A stretch of DNA of 64,000 nt from Angomonas deanei. Lineage: Eukaryota > Euglenozoa > Kinetoplastea > Trypanosomatida > Trypanosomatidae. The notes below the pieces were generated by a model, which searched no databases, was not told the DNA's origin, and was given only the letters and a program-made list of their open reading frames with translations. The position numbers and the translations under genes are program-made. How positions within the stretch are numbered: the stretch's first letter is position 1; the number at the start of each line of letters is the position of its first letter. Location: assembly GCA_903995115.1 (NCBI GenBank), contig LR877149.1, forward strand, positions 806,001 through 870,000. Reading direction: 5' to 3'. Below, piece after piece: positions 1 through 10,115 of this stretch.

Positions 1-3000
1 AGCGGAGAGAGGTGACGGAGGGAGGGGCCTCAACCTCGACCAGGTCCACCAGGGACTGCTCCTTCTCGGCCTGGGCACGTCGCTCCCGCAGGGCCGACAG
101 GGCACTCTGCGCCTCCGCCCTCTTCTTTTCTCTGTAGTCATCCAGCGGGGCGTACTTGCTCCTCGTACCAGTGCTCGCTGCGTTACTCTCCTTGTCGCTA
201 AAATAGTCCTTGTGGCTGCTCTCACTCTTCCGCCGGGTGTCGGGGATGGAGGAGAGAGAGGAGAGCTCCGCAGAGGGACTCATCATTCTCGCGCTACTTG
301 CCGCCTCATCGGGCACAAATACATTGGGAAACGTATAACTAGTGGTAGGTATGTCGGTGTGCTTCCGCTTTTTCTCCTTCTTCTTTTTACTCTTCTGCGG
401 CGAGGCCGACTTGCTGCTGTGTCGCCGATGACGATCTTCCTTCTCCTTCTTCTTGTCCTTCTTCCTGTCCGGACTACCTTTCCTACTTTCCCGTGGTGAC
501 GTCGAGTGCTTTCGCTTTTTTGGCGAGCCGCTCTTTCTTCTCCCCCTCTCCTTTTCTTTGCGTCGTTCCTCCCGTCTCTTCTCCTTCTCGTACTGCTCCA
601 ACTGTATCTTTGCCAGTTGGTACTCTAACGAAGTCGCCAAGCTGTCACTCCGGGCGAGCGGAGACTTCTCCCGATGGTGGCGGGAGCTCTTCCTGCTGCG
701 GGCGCTGCTTTCCCTTCGCTTGTCCTTACTCTTTCTTCGTTCTTTACTGCTACTCCTTTTTCGCTTTTCCCTTTCCGACTTGCCTCTCTTTTTAGACGAG
801 GGAGACGGGGGCGGCTGCATTTGTGTGTCCGGCTCTGCAATAGCGAATGGTCGACGGGAAGCGGATACGTTCCTCGGCGAACGCACGAAACTCACGGAAG
901 GGGACATGTTATCCATTGACGTGTCGTAGTGGTCGGACGGCTTGCGGCTGGGGACCACCACGCTGTCTCTGGGGGGACTGGTGTACCGGTTCGCATCGAG
1001 GGGCGGCGACGACTGGCGGGAGTGGCGCCGTTTTTTCTTCTTGTCTGGGGGAGGTGTGTCGGCTGGAGCGACGAGACCGTTCCTTCTTCTCCCTGGAAGA
1101 CGCCTTGGAGTCTTTCCGCTTCTTCTCTCGCTTCTCCTTGGACTTGTGCTTTTTCGTGGGGGTCTGGTGGCGGTGGTAGGCTTCCTCTTCCTCCATCAGC
1201 GATCGCTCCAGTGGGGAGAGGAGAAGGGAAGTAACCGGGGGACTGCTCCCTCGACACTGGCTGGTACGGATAGAAAGAGGGGTCCGTCGTCTCGGCTTCT
1301 GGGGAGAGGGTGCGGAGGGGGAGGAGTGTCGTGGGCAGCACGACCGCGGTGGTCGCGGGAGGTTTGTTGTCCTCTTCCCGGGTGGGACTACCACCCAGAA
1401 ACAAGTCGTCCCCTTCCGCGGCACCAGCGGCGGCGGTCTCTAAAAGATACATTTCCCTTTCCTTCTTCTTGTCATTGGACTGGCGCAGCGTGGTCTGCCA
1501 CTCCTTGGACAGTTTGGATAAGTTTTCATCTTGGATGGGAGGTGGCGCGTACGGCGGGGAAGAGGAAGCTTTTTCTGCCGGCCGTCGGATGGGACTACGA
1601 CCGTCCAGCGGTGTCTGACTGCCACGGGAGATGTGCTCCACGGCTGGCTCCTCCACCCGCCGCCCAGGGGCGACGTACCGCTGCAGGCCGCCGACGTCGT
1701 CGTACAGACTATTTTCCTCACCGGCAAACCCATCGTACGAGTCCTCCAACGCCCCCGGATTCCATTGGCGCAGCGGCACGTTGTGGTGACCGCTCGCCTC
1801 CGGTGTGGAGGAGCGCTGACGGGGCAGTATGGCGTCCACCAACGGCACCTCTCCCTCCACCACAATACGCGGCTCGCTGGGGTAATGCGGCGGGGCGGCG
1901 ACGGGCTCATCAAAGTCTAGCGAGTGAAATGATTTCGGCTGAGGTGCTGACACGGGAAGGGAGCGGGAGCGGGTCAGGACAGGCTCCACGGTGGTGGTGG
2001 GTACCACACTATTGTGACGGGTCCACTCCGTCATGTCGGAGACGGTGATATCGGTCTCCCGCCGCATTGCACGGGGGGCGGTATCCCTCACGATGGGATC
2101 TAGCACCTTTAGGTGAATTGGAATAATCCCCTCCCTCTCTTGACTGTGACGGTAGTTCGTCCCGAGGTCCCGATAGAAGGGTGTGTTCTGATGCGGATCG
2201 TAGTGAGCCCCGCTGGTGGTGACGGTACTATTATTATCTTTCGCGATCTTTTCTAGCAACTCCTGCAGGGTGAGGGGTTTGGGCGTCTCCTCCCTCTGGC
2301 GGGAGTGATGCCGGTGTTTCCCTGGAGTAGAGCGGTGTCTGCTTTTACTACCGCCGCGATTGGTGGTTGAGGCCGGGGCGACGGAGGAGCGTCGACTGGA
2401 GTGACGGGACACGGCGGAGGAGAGCGCCTCACGGAATTGCATTCGGTCCCCTTCTTCGGTTTCGTCCCCGTGGGAAGATCGACGACTGTGGGTCGACCCG
2501 GCGCGACTCTGAACGTGCTCATAGAGCGTTTCCAACTTTTTGGGAGATTTGACCAGTTCCTTCTTTTTGGAGATGGGATACAGTTTCATCTCCACCACCG
2601 GATCATTCTCCGGCGACCGTCGCTCTCCACTCTTCCGCCGCGTCACCACCACCAACTTCTTGCGCATCACCCGCGAGCTGCTTCGGCTGAGCTGCGAGGT
2701 CTCCTCTGGTGGGACGCTCTCCTCCTTCCGCCCTCGCGATCGAGAGGTTCCCCTGCTCGGCTGACTGCTGTGTCTCGACCGGTGCTTGTGTCTTCGTTCG
2801 CCCCCACTGCGCGAGGAGCGTCTGTGGCGTCTCTTCTCTTTTCCTCCGTGTGTTCCCTCGCTGTGCAGGTCCACGTCACTCGGGTTGACCCCACCGCTGT
2901 CGGAGAGACTCCCTCGACTGGGGATACTGCCGGCGCGCACGTTATTGGTGTGCAGTACTCCATCGTCGTCAATCAGTTTTTTCGGGCTGCGTGGCGTAGG

Positions 3001-4575
3001 ACCGTCCGCCGCTGTCACCAACGTGAAATCCGCCGGCCTGTACTGGGGCAGCAGGCGTGGTCGGGAGGACGCTGAAATCGGCTCAATGTGAACGGGTGGC
3101 ATCTCCGCGTCTAACGCCACCTCATTCATGCTGCTGGAGGTGAAGGAAGTGGAGGAGCGCCGTCGTCGTCGTGTCGACCCGTTCTGTCGCCCCGCGCTGC
3201 CCTCCTTGGATGGCGACTGACTGCCGTTGGACCTCGTGTGCGATAGTTCTTTTGGCCCCTCAGTGCTGTTGAGATGGGAGGTGGCGCTGTCCTTATTGCT
3301 GGCTGCCGCTGGACGGGCGGGGAGTCGTCCTTCGCCGGAGCGACGCCGTGGTTCCTCCACCACCTCTGCCACGATGCGTTCTGGCTTCACAGGTGAGATA
3401 AAGTCCTCACTAGAGGTGGTGCTGCCGGTCGAAGAGGAGCTATCGGCCGTGTGGCTACTTTCGACGACATCTCTCTGAGGACACGCCTCACTGAGGTGCG
3501 CCCCGCTCCCGCAGTAACGGCAGGCTAAGGCGTGAGGTTGTGTTTTCGTGTCGTAGGCGTAATTCTCCCCCACACTACTTTCGCTCGTTTCGGTGCTGCC
3601 GTACGAGTCCTGACGGACATACGGGGCACTGTACGTATTTTCATCCTCTGGTGCACTGGCCGCCGGTGGACGGGTGTTGTTCACACTGCTGTTGGTGTAA
3701 CTGCTATTGGTGCTTCTCTCTGGGCTTCTATTGGAGCGATGGTCGGCGGAGTAGTGGAGTGCGGGTTCATTGCTTTGCTGACTACTGGCGTTGCTGACAT
3801 TGTCCTCGTCCTCGTCCTTCCCCTCCACGAAACTGATCCGTCGACCACTCCGCCGGGGAGACTCCCCGTCCCGCTTCAGGATGGAGCGAGGGGTGTTCGC
3901 CTGAGAGCCGCCGCTGACATTGGGGGACGCACCGCTGAGGTTCAGCGGCGGAATGACGGGCAGGGATGGCACCGCCTCGCGAGGGTAACAATCGGTTTCC
4001 TCGTAGCTGTCCTGTGGAGCACCGGAGTCGGTGAAGTCGTCCGAAATTTCCTTTCGCCATTCCCTGCTGGGTTCATTCTTGGGCGGCGTGCGAGACTGCA
4101 GAGGCGGCTGTGCCAGTGGTATGCCCACGCTCTCCTCGTCATAGTCCACCAAAGGCACGGAGGAGCGAGGGAGGATGGAGCGGTCGGGGCTGCTGCTACT
4201 GTTCATGCTGTTCACAATATTGCTAGCACCTGCTGTCGTCCCCGCCACTGCCGTCCGATCTCTGCTAATTATGGGGTTGTACAATTCTATTTTACTAGCC
4301 TCGCTCGGCTCGTTACTACCGTGCGTCGCGTGGGCGGCTGGCAGGACCATGCCACTGTGGTCCGCGGTGCCGGTGGTGCCGCTCTGACTCATATCCGTGC
4401 TGGTGAAGAGGGAAGACGACTCCATGCTTCGCTGTAGCTCTGCGAGCGAGTTGTTGGGGCGCATCGTCGCTAGCCTCTTTGATCGGGAGTCTGGCTGCTG
4501 CTTGGAGGTATTCTTCACGGCTCCTAAGGGTTCGGCAGGCACAGTGTAGGACGCGCTCCTTGTACTGGCCATCAT
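1..4575 (-). CDS. Ser/Arg/Lys-rich zinc-knuckle protein, C-terminus cut by window edge, two frame changes
   Basis: A very long low-complexity protein starting at the ATG at 4575. The first frame runs to a stop at 892, but from about 1215 downward the natural-looking Lys/Ser/Arg-rich sequence continues in a second frame (about 1215-1045) and then a third, which stays open from about 1100 to base 1 (over 330 codons, no stop). I therefore read one gene with two 1-base shifts, the second at a run of six A (minus strand) near 1031-1036. Seen: a CCHC zinc knuckle (C352, C355, H360, C365; near 3480-3522), an RRISF stretch at residues 245-249 that fits a PP1-docking RVxF motif, and SR/SK-rich tails. 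A role in nuclear RNA metabolism is inference from composition only. Alternative: a separate gene starting near 916 or 907, but no splice signal or gap separates the two. Confidence 0.6.
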
Positions 4576-4621
4576 TTTTTTTGAAATAGCCGACGATACG
4601 ATACTATTAATGAGTGTTTAA

Positions 4622-4653
4622 CTAGAAAAAAAAAAAAAGAAGAGAAGGAGAAA
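4622..4653 (-). promoter_or_regulatory. Trans-splice acceptor region of the zinc-knuckle gene
   Basis: On the minus strand a C/T tract of about 28 bases, ending in thirteen T, is followed by CTAG. The AG lies at 4623-4622, giving a 5' UTR of about 46 bases before the ATG at 4575. This tract-AG-ATG order recurs upstream of most genes in the window and is the main evidence for trans-splicing. Confidence 0.6.
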
Positions 4654-4790
4654 CCATTTTGTCCGTTTAAAGTTTAAAGCAAAAGAGCCTAATCCGCCCA
4701 AAAGTATTTTCCAATATTGTCTTTTTTTATTTTTAATACGAATATACAATAGTATCCATAAAGTTAGTTTATCACGGCGGCAAGCTTCTC

Positions 4791-6113
4791 TCAAACGGAG
4801 GTGAATCTTCCCTTATCGGTGTAAAGTCCTAACCCCTGCAGTGCCCCACACGCTGCCGTGTTGCTACGAAGCGCCATCACATAGTTTCGCTCCACCGCAG
4901 AGAGGTAGGGCCGCGCCATGTGGACGAGCTGCTGCATCGTGGTGGCGTAGGACAGGTCGGTGGCGATGGCTAGCCGAACAAAGTCGGAGAGTACCTCGAC
5001 AGGGGTGAATGGAACCGACCACAGCAGGCGCGGAGGGGTGGCGGACGGATTCGGTGCAGCGAGACGGTCTAGACTGGACTCCGAGGAGGATCGCAGCACA
5101 GTAGACAGCGTGGTGCCCGACGTGGACGTACTAAAGTGGTAACTGGTCGCTTCTCGCAACGCCTCTCCGTTGGGGAACGCGGCCAGACAGGCAGGGTTTT
5201 CCAGCAGCCCATTACCGCTCATGACACTCCCCACACCACCGGAGAGGAAAGCGAGGGCGAGGGCGCTGGAAGGACTCTCCACGCTGCCGTTGAGGACAAT
5301 GGGGATAGACACGTTTTCCTTCAAGAGGGCCACGTCAGCGTGGTGCACCGGACAGCTGGGCGGGGAGGTTGGCGTACGACCATGCACGGTGACCCAGGAC
5401 GCCCCGGCGGCCTCACACTGCCGTACAAAGTCCACACTCTGTCGAATATCTTCCTTCACCCGCATCTTCACCACACAAGGAAAGGGGACGCTGGTGCCAC
5501 CCGCGACGGTAATGGACGGCACTGCATTACGGATACACTTGATCATATCGCTGACGAGCTCCGGCTTCTCCAGAAGGGCGGCACCGAACCCTTCCTGCAT
5601 GGCCCACCGCTGAGGACAGCCGCAGTTGAGGTCGATGGCGTCTCCATAAGGAGAGAGCAGTACCGCCGCCTCGGCCGCGGAGGGCCCGCTGGTCGCCGCT
5701 AGCTGTGTCACCAACCGCTCCTCCCCCTTGTACAAGCCAAACTCGGCGTGTCGTGCGCGATCACTCTGTGTAAAGCTGCTCGCCACGATCATGTGGGAGT
5801 AGTTTATGGTCGTCCCCCACAGCCGGCACAACTTGCGGAACGCCGGGCGGCTACAGCGCACCATGGGCGCTTGAATGGTTTGCAGTTTACGGTAGAGGTC
5901 GTAGAAGAGATCCCCACACCCAGGGTCGACCGGCGCTCCCTCCGCAGGGGTGACATAGGCCTGTGTCAGGGTGCGAACCAGATCCGCGTGCTGCTTCATG
6001 AACTGCTCTACTTCCTGTTGAGATTGACGAATCGCACTGGTCAAGTCGTGATGGACAAACACATCCTGTGCATGGTGCTGTGCCCATTCCTTTTCCAAAT
6101 CGGCCCACTCCAT
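4791..6113 (-). CDS. tRNA-dihydrouridine synthase, DUS4 type
   Basis: FMN enzyme that reduces uridine to dihydrouridine in tRNA, most likely the D-loop position served by Dus4. 440 residues. The TIM-barrel begins at about residue 80 with QAPMVRCSRPAFRKL, followed by MIVASSF, the signature DLNCGCPQRWAM (161-172, catalytic Cys in GCP), a G-x-GAALLEKPELV stretch, VKMRVKED, VTVHGRT and IVLNGSVESP. The NCGCPQRWAM signature is typical of Dus4/DUS4L rather than Dus1-3. An N-terminal extension of about 80 residues and a Ser/Thr-rich insert near 330-370 exceed the yeast protein. A pyrimidine tract (6144-6160) and AGs at 6129-6130 and 6120-6121 precede the ATG. Confidence 0.9.
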   Translation of the reverse strand: MEWADLEKEWAQHHAQDVFVHHDLTSAIRQSQQEVEQFMKQHADLVRTLTQAYVTPAEGAPVDPGCGDLFYDLYRKLQTIQAPMVRCSRPAFRKLCRLWGTTINYSHMIVASSFTQSDRARHAEFGLYKGEERLVTQLAATSGPSAAEAAVLLSPYGDAIDLNCGCPQRWAMQEGFGAALLEKPELVSDMIKCIRNAVPSITVAGGTSVPFPCVVKMRVKEDIRQSVDFVRQCEAAGASWVTVHGRTPTSPPSCPVHHADVALLKENVSIPIVLNGSVESPSSALALAFLSGGVGSVMSGNGLLENPACLAAFPNGEALREATSYHFSTSTSGTTLSTVLRSSSESSLDRLAAPNPSATPPRLLWSVPFTPVEVLSDFVRLAIATDLSYATTMQQLVHMARPYLSAVERNYVMALRSNTAACGALQGLGLYTDKGRFTSV

Positions 6114-6319
6114 TGAACTCTGTAGCAGCTAACGTAAATAGTAAGATAGAGAAAAAGAATGAATAGGATTGTTCACCATGGGGTCTACTCATCAATGAAC
6201 CATGGTAATCACTTTTTTTTTTGTGAAGTATCTGAAAATTGTATTCTTGCAGTTTTAACAGAAGTTAAACAGACAGTTCAATAACAGCAGTTTGCATTGG
6301 ATAAAAGCGCACACCACCC

Positions 6320-7036
6320 CTAACGGTGCGCTTCGTAAAGTGCAGAGGAGAAGACCAACTCCATATCGTCCTTATAGTTAAAAAATAATCCACCCTGACT
6401 ATCTCGCGCGTTCATGTTCACGGCAAATGTATCGACCAGAAAGGAGGCGACGTCCTGCACCTGCCTGGGGTCCGTCGCCGCCGGATCGGCTGAGACGACG
6501 ATGGGGAAGCACCACTCCACCTTGTACACCGCCGTGCTAAAGAATCCTTTCAAGATATCGAGTGAAATCCCGGGCGACCTTAGCTCCACTCGTATGTAAA
6601 GGTCCAAACACAACCCCTCCTCGCCGTGGTGGATGACGGTGGGAGCGGTATCGGGTGGAGGGCGCTGGACCCGCTCCATTCTCATTTTTGCGTTTCGTTT
6701 GCGCTCGTACTCGCCCTTTATGTTCTTTTGGCTCGCGGCAACGGAGGGGAGATGATTCACCCGAATCACAATACTAAACCCAAACTTGCGGAACTCATGG
6801 ACCACCTCCGTCATGTTGGAGCGTGCTCCACGATAGAGCGACACCCCATCTTCCGCTGGATGACCTGGACGGGGTAACGGTGAGTGTGGACAGAGATACT
6901 CTGTCGAGAACAACACCATATCAAAGAAGGGAAAGACATCGACGGCCGCTAAACGAATACGCTTTCGCTTTTCGTGCGCGGTGCTAGAAATAGAGCCTAT
7001 ATTGTGACGGGATGAGACATAATTGAAGGAGAACAT
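6320..7036 (-). CDS. Unknown protein, start placed at 7036
   Basis: 238 residues from the ATG at 7036 (MFSFNYVSSRHN). The open frame continues to 7213, but without an ATG and into the neighbouring gene's end; a T-rich tract and AGs between 7140 and 7050 put the mRNA start just upstream of 7036. I do not recognise a family. Residues 30-125 loosely recall the layout of HAD 3'-phosphatases of the PNKP type (hydrophobic strand ending in Asp, then a stretch like GFSIVIRVNH), but the DxDGT active-site motif is absent, so this is weak. The C-terminal part is a mix of short strands with no signal peptide or membrane segment. Confidence 0.6.
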   Translation of the reverse strand: MFSFNYVSSRHNIGSISSTAHEKRKRIRLAAVDVFPFFDMVLFSTEYLCPHSPLPRPGHPAEDGVSLYRGARSNMTEVVHEFRKFGFSIVIRVNHLPSVAASQKNIKGEYERKRNAKMRMERVQRPPPDTAPTVIHHGEEGLCLDLYIRVELRSPGISLDILKGFFSTAVYKVEWCFPIVVSADPAATDPRQVQDVASFLVDTFAVNMNARDSQGGLFFNYKDDMELVFSSALYEAHR

Positions 7037-7190
7037 TTCTCTTTTCTCTTGGCTTACAGAAATTAAAAATAGGAAGATGCGATTATAAACAAACTCATGA
7101 CAAGAACGACCACTGCTACAAGTGAAAAAAACTTTTTTTGGGTTAATGTTTGATTGTATGCAGTTTTTAACCTCATGTTTCCAAGTCGGC

Positions 7191-7757
7191 TTACTCTTTA
7201 GCGGCCTTCTCAATCAATGCTACGACCACCTCATACTCCGCAGGGAACTCGACCGTTAACATTTTATTTTTCGAAGTGGTCCCTTTCGCAAGGGCCACCG
7301 CCACTTTTTTGGGAACAACGACCGCCGCCGCCGGTTTCCCTCCATCTCCTTTCTTCTTCTTTTTCCCCTTTTCCGCTGCGTCGTTGCCCACCTCGACCGG
7401 GCGCCTCTGATCCATCAGGGTCCTATAGGAAGTGTCTTTTAAGTATGTCTCCAGAAACGACGCAGCACTTTCCCCTTTTTTGCTACTCTCCTCCTCCGCC
7501 GCTTTTAACGCGCGCCACTCGTACTCCAACGTTTCTCCGATAAAGTCGACCAGCTCCGCGTTGGCCTGACCCTCCACCGGCGGGGCGGCAATACGGACCT
7601 CCACCGCCTCGTCTGCTAGCTGGGGCACCTGGGCGAGGGAGGAGCTACGTGCCCCTGGCTTCGCGTGTATGGAGAGGGTGTAGTAGTAGTGTGGCTGGGC
7701 GGTGTTCACGGAAGAAAGATACAGAGCCATCTTGAGGAAAGACGAGACTCTCAGCAT
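7191..7757 (-). CDS. DUF167/UPF0235 family protein (YggU/C15orf40-like), probably mitochondrial
   Basis: 188 residues. The family core is clear: LSIHAKPGARSSS near the N-terminus, VEVRIAAPPVEGQANAEL, and VALAKGTTSKNKMLTVEF before the C-terminus, the same order as in bacterial YggU and human C15orf40. Those proteins are about 100-150 residues; here a Lys/Glu-rich insert of about 60 residues (roughly 85-150, with KGKKKKKGDG) separates the two halves. The N-terminus MLRVSSFLKMALYLSS is basic and hydroxylated, which fits a mitochondrial presequence, but an internal start at Met10 is possible. The molecular function of the family is not settled. Confidence 0.85.
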   Translation of the reverse strand: MLRVSSFLKMALYLSSVNTAQPHYYYTLSIHAKPGARSSSLAQVPQLADEAVEVRIAAPPVEGQANAELVDFIGETLEYEWRALKAAEEESSKKGESAASFLETYLKDTSYRTLMDQRRPVEVGNDAAEKGKKKKKGDGGKPAAAVVVPKKVAVALAKGTTSKNKMLTVEFPAEYEVVVALIEKAAKE

Positions 7758-7967
7758 GCACTAAAGAGTGATCTTTTTGTTTTTTTGTTTGGTGGTGAGA
7801 GACAAAAATTAGTGAAAGGAAGCAGCCGAAAAACACTTTTGTGGTGTGCACAACAACTCATTTTCCCCTTCAACCCCTTTTTTTTTGTTTGTTTAATTTC
7901 TAAGTAATAACGACAAAAAAAAAAGGTTATCATTTTTTTTTTTATTAAAGTTCATTGTGACACAAAT

Positions 7968-7988
7968 TTATATATATATGTGTGTGTA
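7968..7988. repeat. Short TA/TG microsatellite
   Basis: About six TA units followed by four TG units, in the 3' UTR region just downstream of the NUDT19-like gene. Nothing else is seen in the 7758-8003 gap except T- and A-runs. Confidence 0.7.
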
Positions 7989-8003
7989 GATGCTTCTCCC
8001 CGC

Positions 8004-9383
8004 TTAATTCTTTGGTTTAAGGTTCGCAAAAGGGTTGACAAAGTCTTCGTCTCCGTCGTCACGTTCTAGCAATAAGTTTCGTCGAACAGGGATAAATCCC
8101 TCCTCGTTTTCAGCGCCATCACTAAGGCGGTGCTGGGGGACCGCGTATTGTGTTTTACCCTCGGTGTGCAGGGACTGTTTCCGCTCCGGGTAGGGCACAT
8201 TCATGTACAAGAGATCGTTCTCATTCGCCTCCTCAAGCAGCGCTGGCTTGTCCTTGACGAGGGGCAGGGCGAGCTCCTCCTCCGAGGCGGGACGCTCGTC
8301 AAACACGGCTCGCACACCGTGAGGGAAGTCCTTCTCGTAGACGAAGCGACGCACAAACTTGAGCTGCCGGTCCTCCTCGGTGGTCTGGCTGTGGGCGACG
8401 TCACCAGGGAGCACCACCGTCGCCACTTTCGTCTGTCCGTGGCGGAACAGCTCCGGCTGGACCGGTCGTGGGGTGTCGTGAGCGGTCTTCTTGAGCACAT
8501 CGGCGTACGTGGGGCACTCGTTCGCCAACTCACTCAGCGCAATCACGTTGGCGGTGGGCATGTTCATGACCCCCGCGTTGAAGCGAGCGAGGGCCTCCAT
8601 TGGGCTCACCCACACCAGCTGCTCCTTCTCGGTGGAGATGGTCAGGGAGACATCGAATATCTTATCACACGGGACGAGAAAGGTGGTGTTGTCGAAGCGG
8701 AAGGTTTCCGTGTCAGGGGTGATGAGGCGACGGAAGGGGATCAGCTGGGAGAGGGCCGTCTCCATCGGCAGCTCCAAGGCATCGAGGAGGTGGCGTATCG
8801 TCTTGGGCTGCTGATACACCAACAGGTACCACCGACGTGGGCCTGGCGGTCCCTCCACCTCCGCCACCCCACCGCCCTCCTTGGGGATGAGCAACAGGTT
8901 GAACTGCGCAAAGAGGGAGCGCATCGCATTCAGCCGCAGGGTGAGGTCCGGCCACTCCGTCCGCACCCCTCGCCGTCGCAGCAGTCGGTTCCAGTCGGGG
9001 CTACTGTCCTCCAGGTTGGTGGGACTGGACGGGAGGATGAACTGATCCTTCACCATTCGCAGCTGACTCTCCCGGAACATCATGAGCACCTTGTAGTCAT
9101 TGTCCTCCCCCCGCGCCACCCGCTCCGGGTCCACGTGCTTATTCTTTCCAATCACCAACGTGGTGGCGGCCGTGCGGGCCGGGACAGGCTCCCCCAGCTT
9201 GGGCTTGCGGCCGTACTCACGGTCGGCGAAGGGGACGGGGGTAGACCAGTAGTCCTTGAACTGCTCCTTGTAGGGACTATCCTGCACCTCTAACAACAAG
9301 TTACGCAGACCTGGCTTACTTCGGAAACTAGGGCTCTCACCGGATACGTTGAGCAAACGGCGTACGACGGTGCGGCGGATCAT
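8004..9383 (-). CDS. NUDT19-like protein with degenerate Nudix box, probably mitochondrial
   Basis: 459 residues with a presequence-like N-terminus (MIRRTVVRRLLN). The similarity to NUDT19/RP2p is seen in order: KVLMMFRESQLRM, QFILPSS with DSSPDWNRLL (119-134), the alpha-helix of the Nudix box at 150-165, then TFRFDNTTFLVPC and VWVSPMEALARFNAG. The box itself has lost the REx2EE glutamates: the sequence at 154-162 reads MRSLFAQFN, so hydrolysis by the standard mechanism looks unlikely. In kinetoplastids a Nudix protein, MERS1, acts with PPR partners on mitochondrial RNA ends; this gene could be a relative or a non-catalytic paralogue, which is inference. The degenerate Nudix-fold ribosomal protein mL46 is another possibility, but the NUDT19-type context fits better. 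Confidence 0.7.
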   Translation of the reverse strand: MIRRTVVRRLLNVSGESPSFRSKPGLRNLLLEVQDSPYKEQFKDYWSTPVPFADREYGRKPKLGEPVPARTAATTLVIGKNKHVDPERVARGEDNDYKVLMMFRESQLRMVKDQFILPSSPTNLEDSSPDWNRLLRRRGVRTEWPDLTLRLNAMRSLFAQFNLLLIPKEGGGVAEVEGPPGPRRWYLLVYQQPKTIRHLLDALELPMETALSQLIPFRRLITPDTETFRFDNTTFLVPCDKIFDVSLTISTEKEQLVWVSPMEALARFNAGVMNMPTANVIALSELANECPTYADVLKKTAHDTPRPVQPELFRHGQTKVATVVLPGDVAHSQTTEEDRQLKFVRRFVYEKDFPHGVRAVFDERPASEEELALPLVKDKPALLEEANENDLLYMNVPYPERKQSLHTEGKTQYAVPQHRLSDGAENEEGFIPVRRNLLLERDDGDEDFVNPFANLKPKN

Positions 9384-10115
9384 GATGTGAATACACTGGC
9401 TTCCCTATTTTTCTTTTTTTTTTTTTACTATAATGAGGTGCACTTGCGAAAAAAACAAACAACACCAACAGACAAAACACAAAAAATATGTTTTAAAAAG
9501 CTGATTTCACGTATTTCAATAGATGTGTTTGATTTTTCTCCCCTTCTTCGCTCTTTTATTCTCACCTTGTAATGCTTTTTCAGTATCCTGTTAAGAGACG
9601 AATAAGCAATACCAGCAAAAAACAAGACGACGAGCCGATAGAAGAAAAAAAGTAAACAAAATCTGAAACTACGTGCGCCAACGACTTATTCTAAGTTTTA
9701 TTTTTTTTAAGAAAGTGAAAAATGATGAAAAAAGAAGAAGTTGATTTTAAAGTTTTTTTTGGCTCCTTAGAGTGGGACGCAGCCCGAAGTGTCTCTCAGA
9801 GTAGGTCTAATTACTATTTTTTTTTTTTTTCATCTCCATTTCATCCTAGACGATCTAATTATGGATTTTTTTAATTTTATTTTTTCTCTGAAAAAACAGT
9901 TTCCTGTGGGACTCACATTCTGGCAATGAGTTTCTTGGTTTCACTGACTTTAGCGGTACCGCGTCACCCTTCAGTTACCAGAAGTGAGAGGAAAAAGTTT
10001 TTTTTTTTGGGTTTCTTTTACTGGAAATCATAAAAACAAAAATGCTCAACGAAGGGGTACATACATCGGAGCACATTTTTATATATTCTTTTTTCTTTCT
10101 CTTGTGGTTCATTCT
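9384..10115. other. Gene-free stretch, longest gap in the housekeeping run
   Basis: 732 bases between the NUDT19-like gene and the RGG gene. Mostly A/T-rich with many T- and A-runs. Two base-balanced islands stand out, 9761-9810 and 9897-9990; the second can fold (see 9912-9988). No tRNA, U6 or spliced-leader sequence is recognisable, and the only ORF (42 codons, plus strand, 9722) has nothing to support it. Confidence 0.6.
9912..9988. other. Possible structured RNA element
   Basis: An 11-pair stem with one bulged base closes a loop of 54 bases: CTCAC-a-TTCTGG at 9912-9923 pairs with CCAGAA-GTGAG at 9978-9988. Inside lies a second short pair (ACTGA 9943-9947 with TCAGT 9971-9975) and the palindrome GCGGTACCGC at about 9953-9962. 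It sits in a base-balanced island inside an A/T-rich gap. Either strand could be the RNA. I see no convincing C/D or H/ACA boxes, and a stem of this size can occur by chance in 64 kb. Confidence 0.25.

Noticed and set aside
6320-7213. Longer version of the unknown protein starting at 7213
   Set aside because: The codon at 7213 is TTG; the extension overlaps the DUF167 gene and crosses the likely splice acceptor.
8130-9293. Long plus-strand ORF of 387 codons
   Set aside because: It mirrors the NUDT19-like gene; composition is that of an antisense shadow, with no splice tract on the plus strand and no domain.
9722-9850. 42-codon plus-strand ORF in the 9384-10115 gap
   Set aside because: It runs through a poly-T tract as poly-Phe and is on the strand opposite to all genes.
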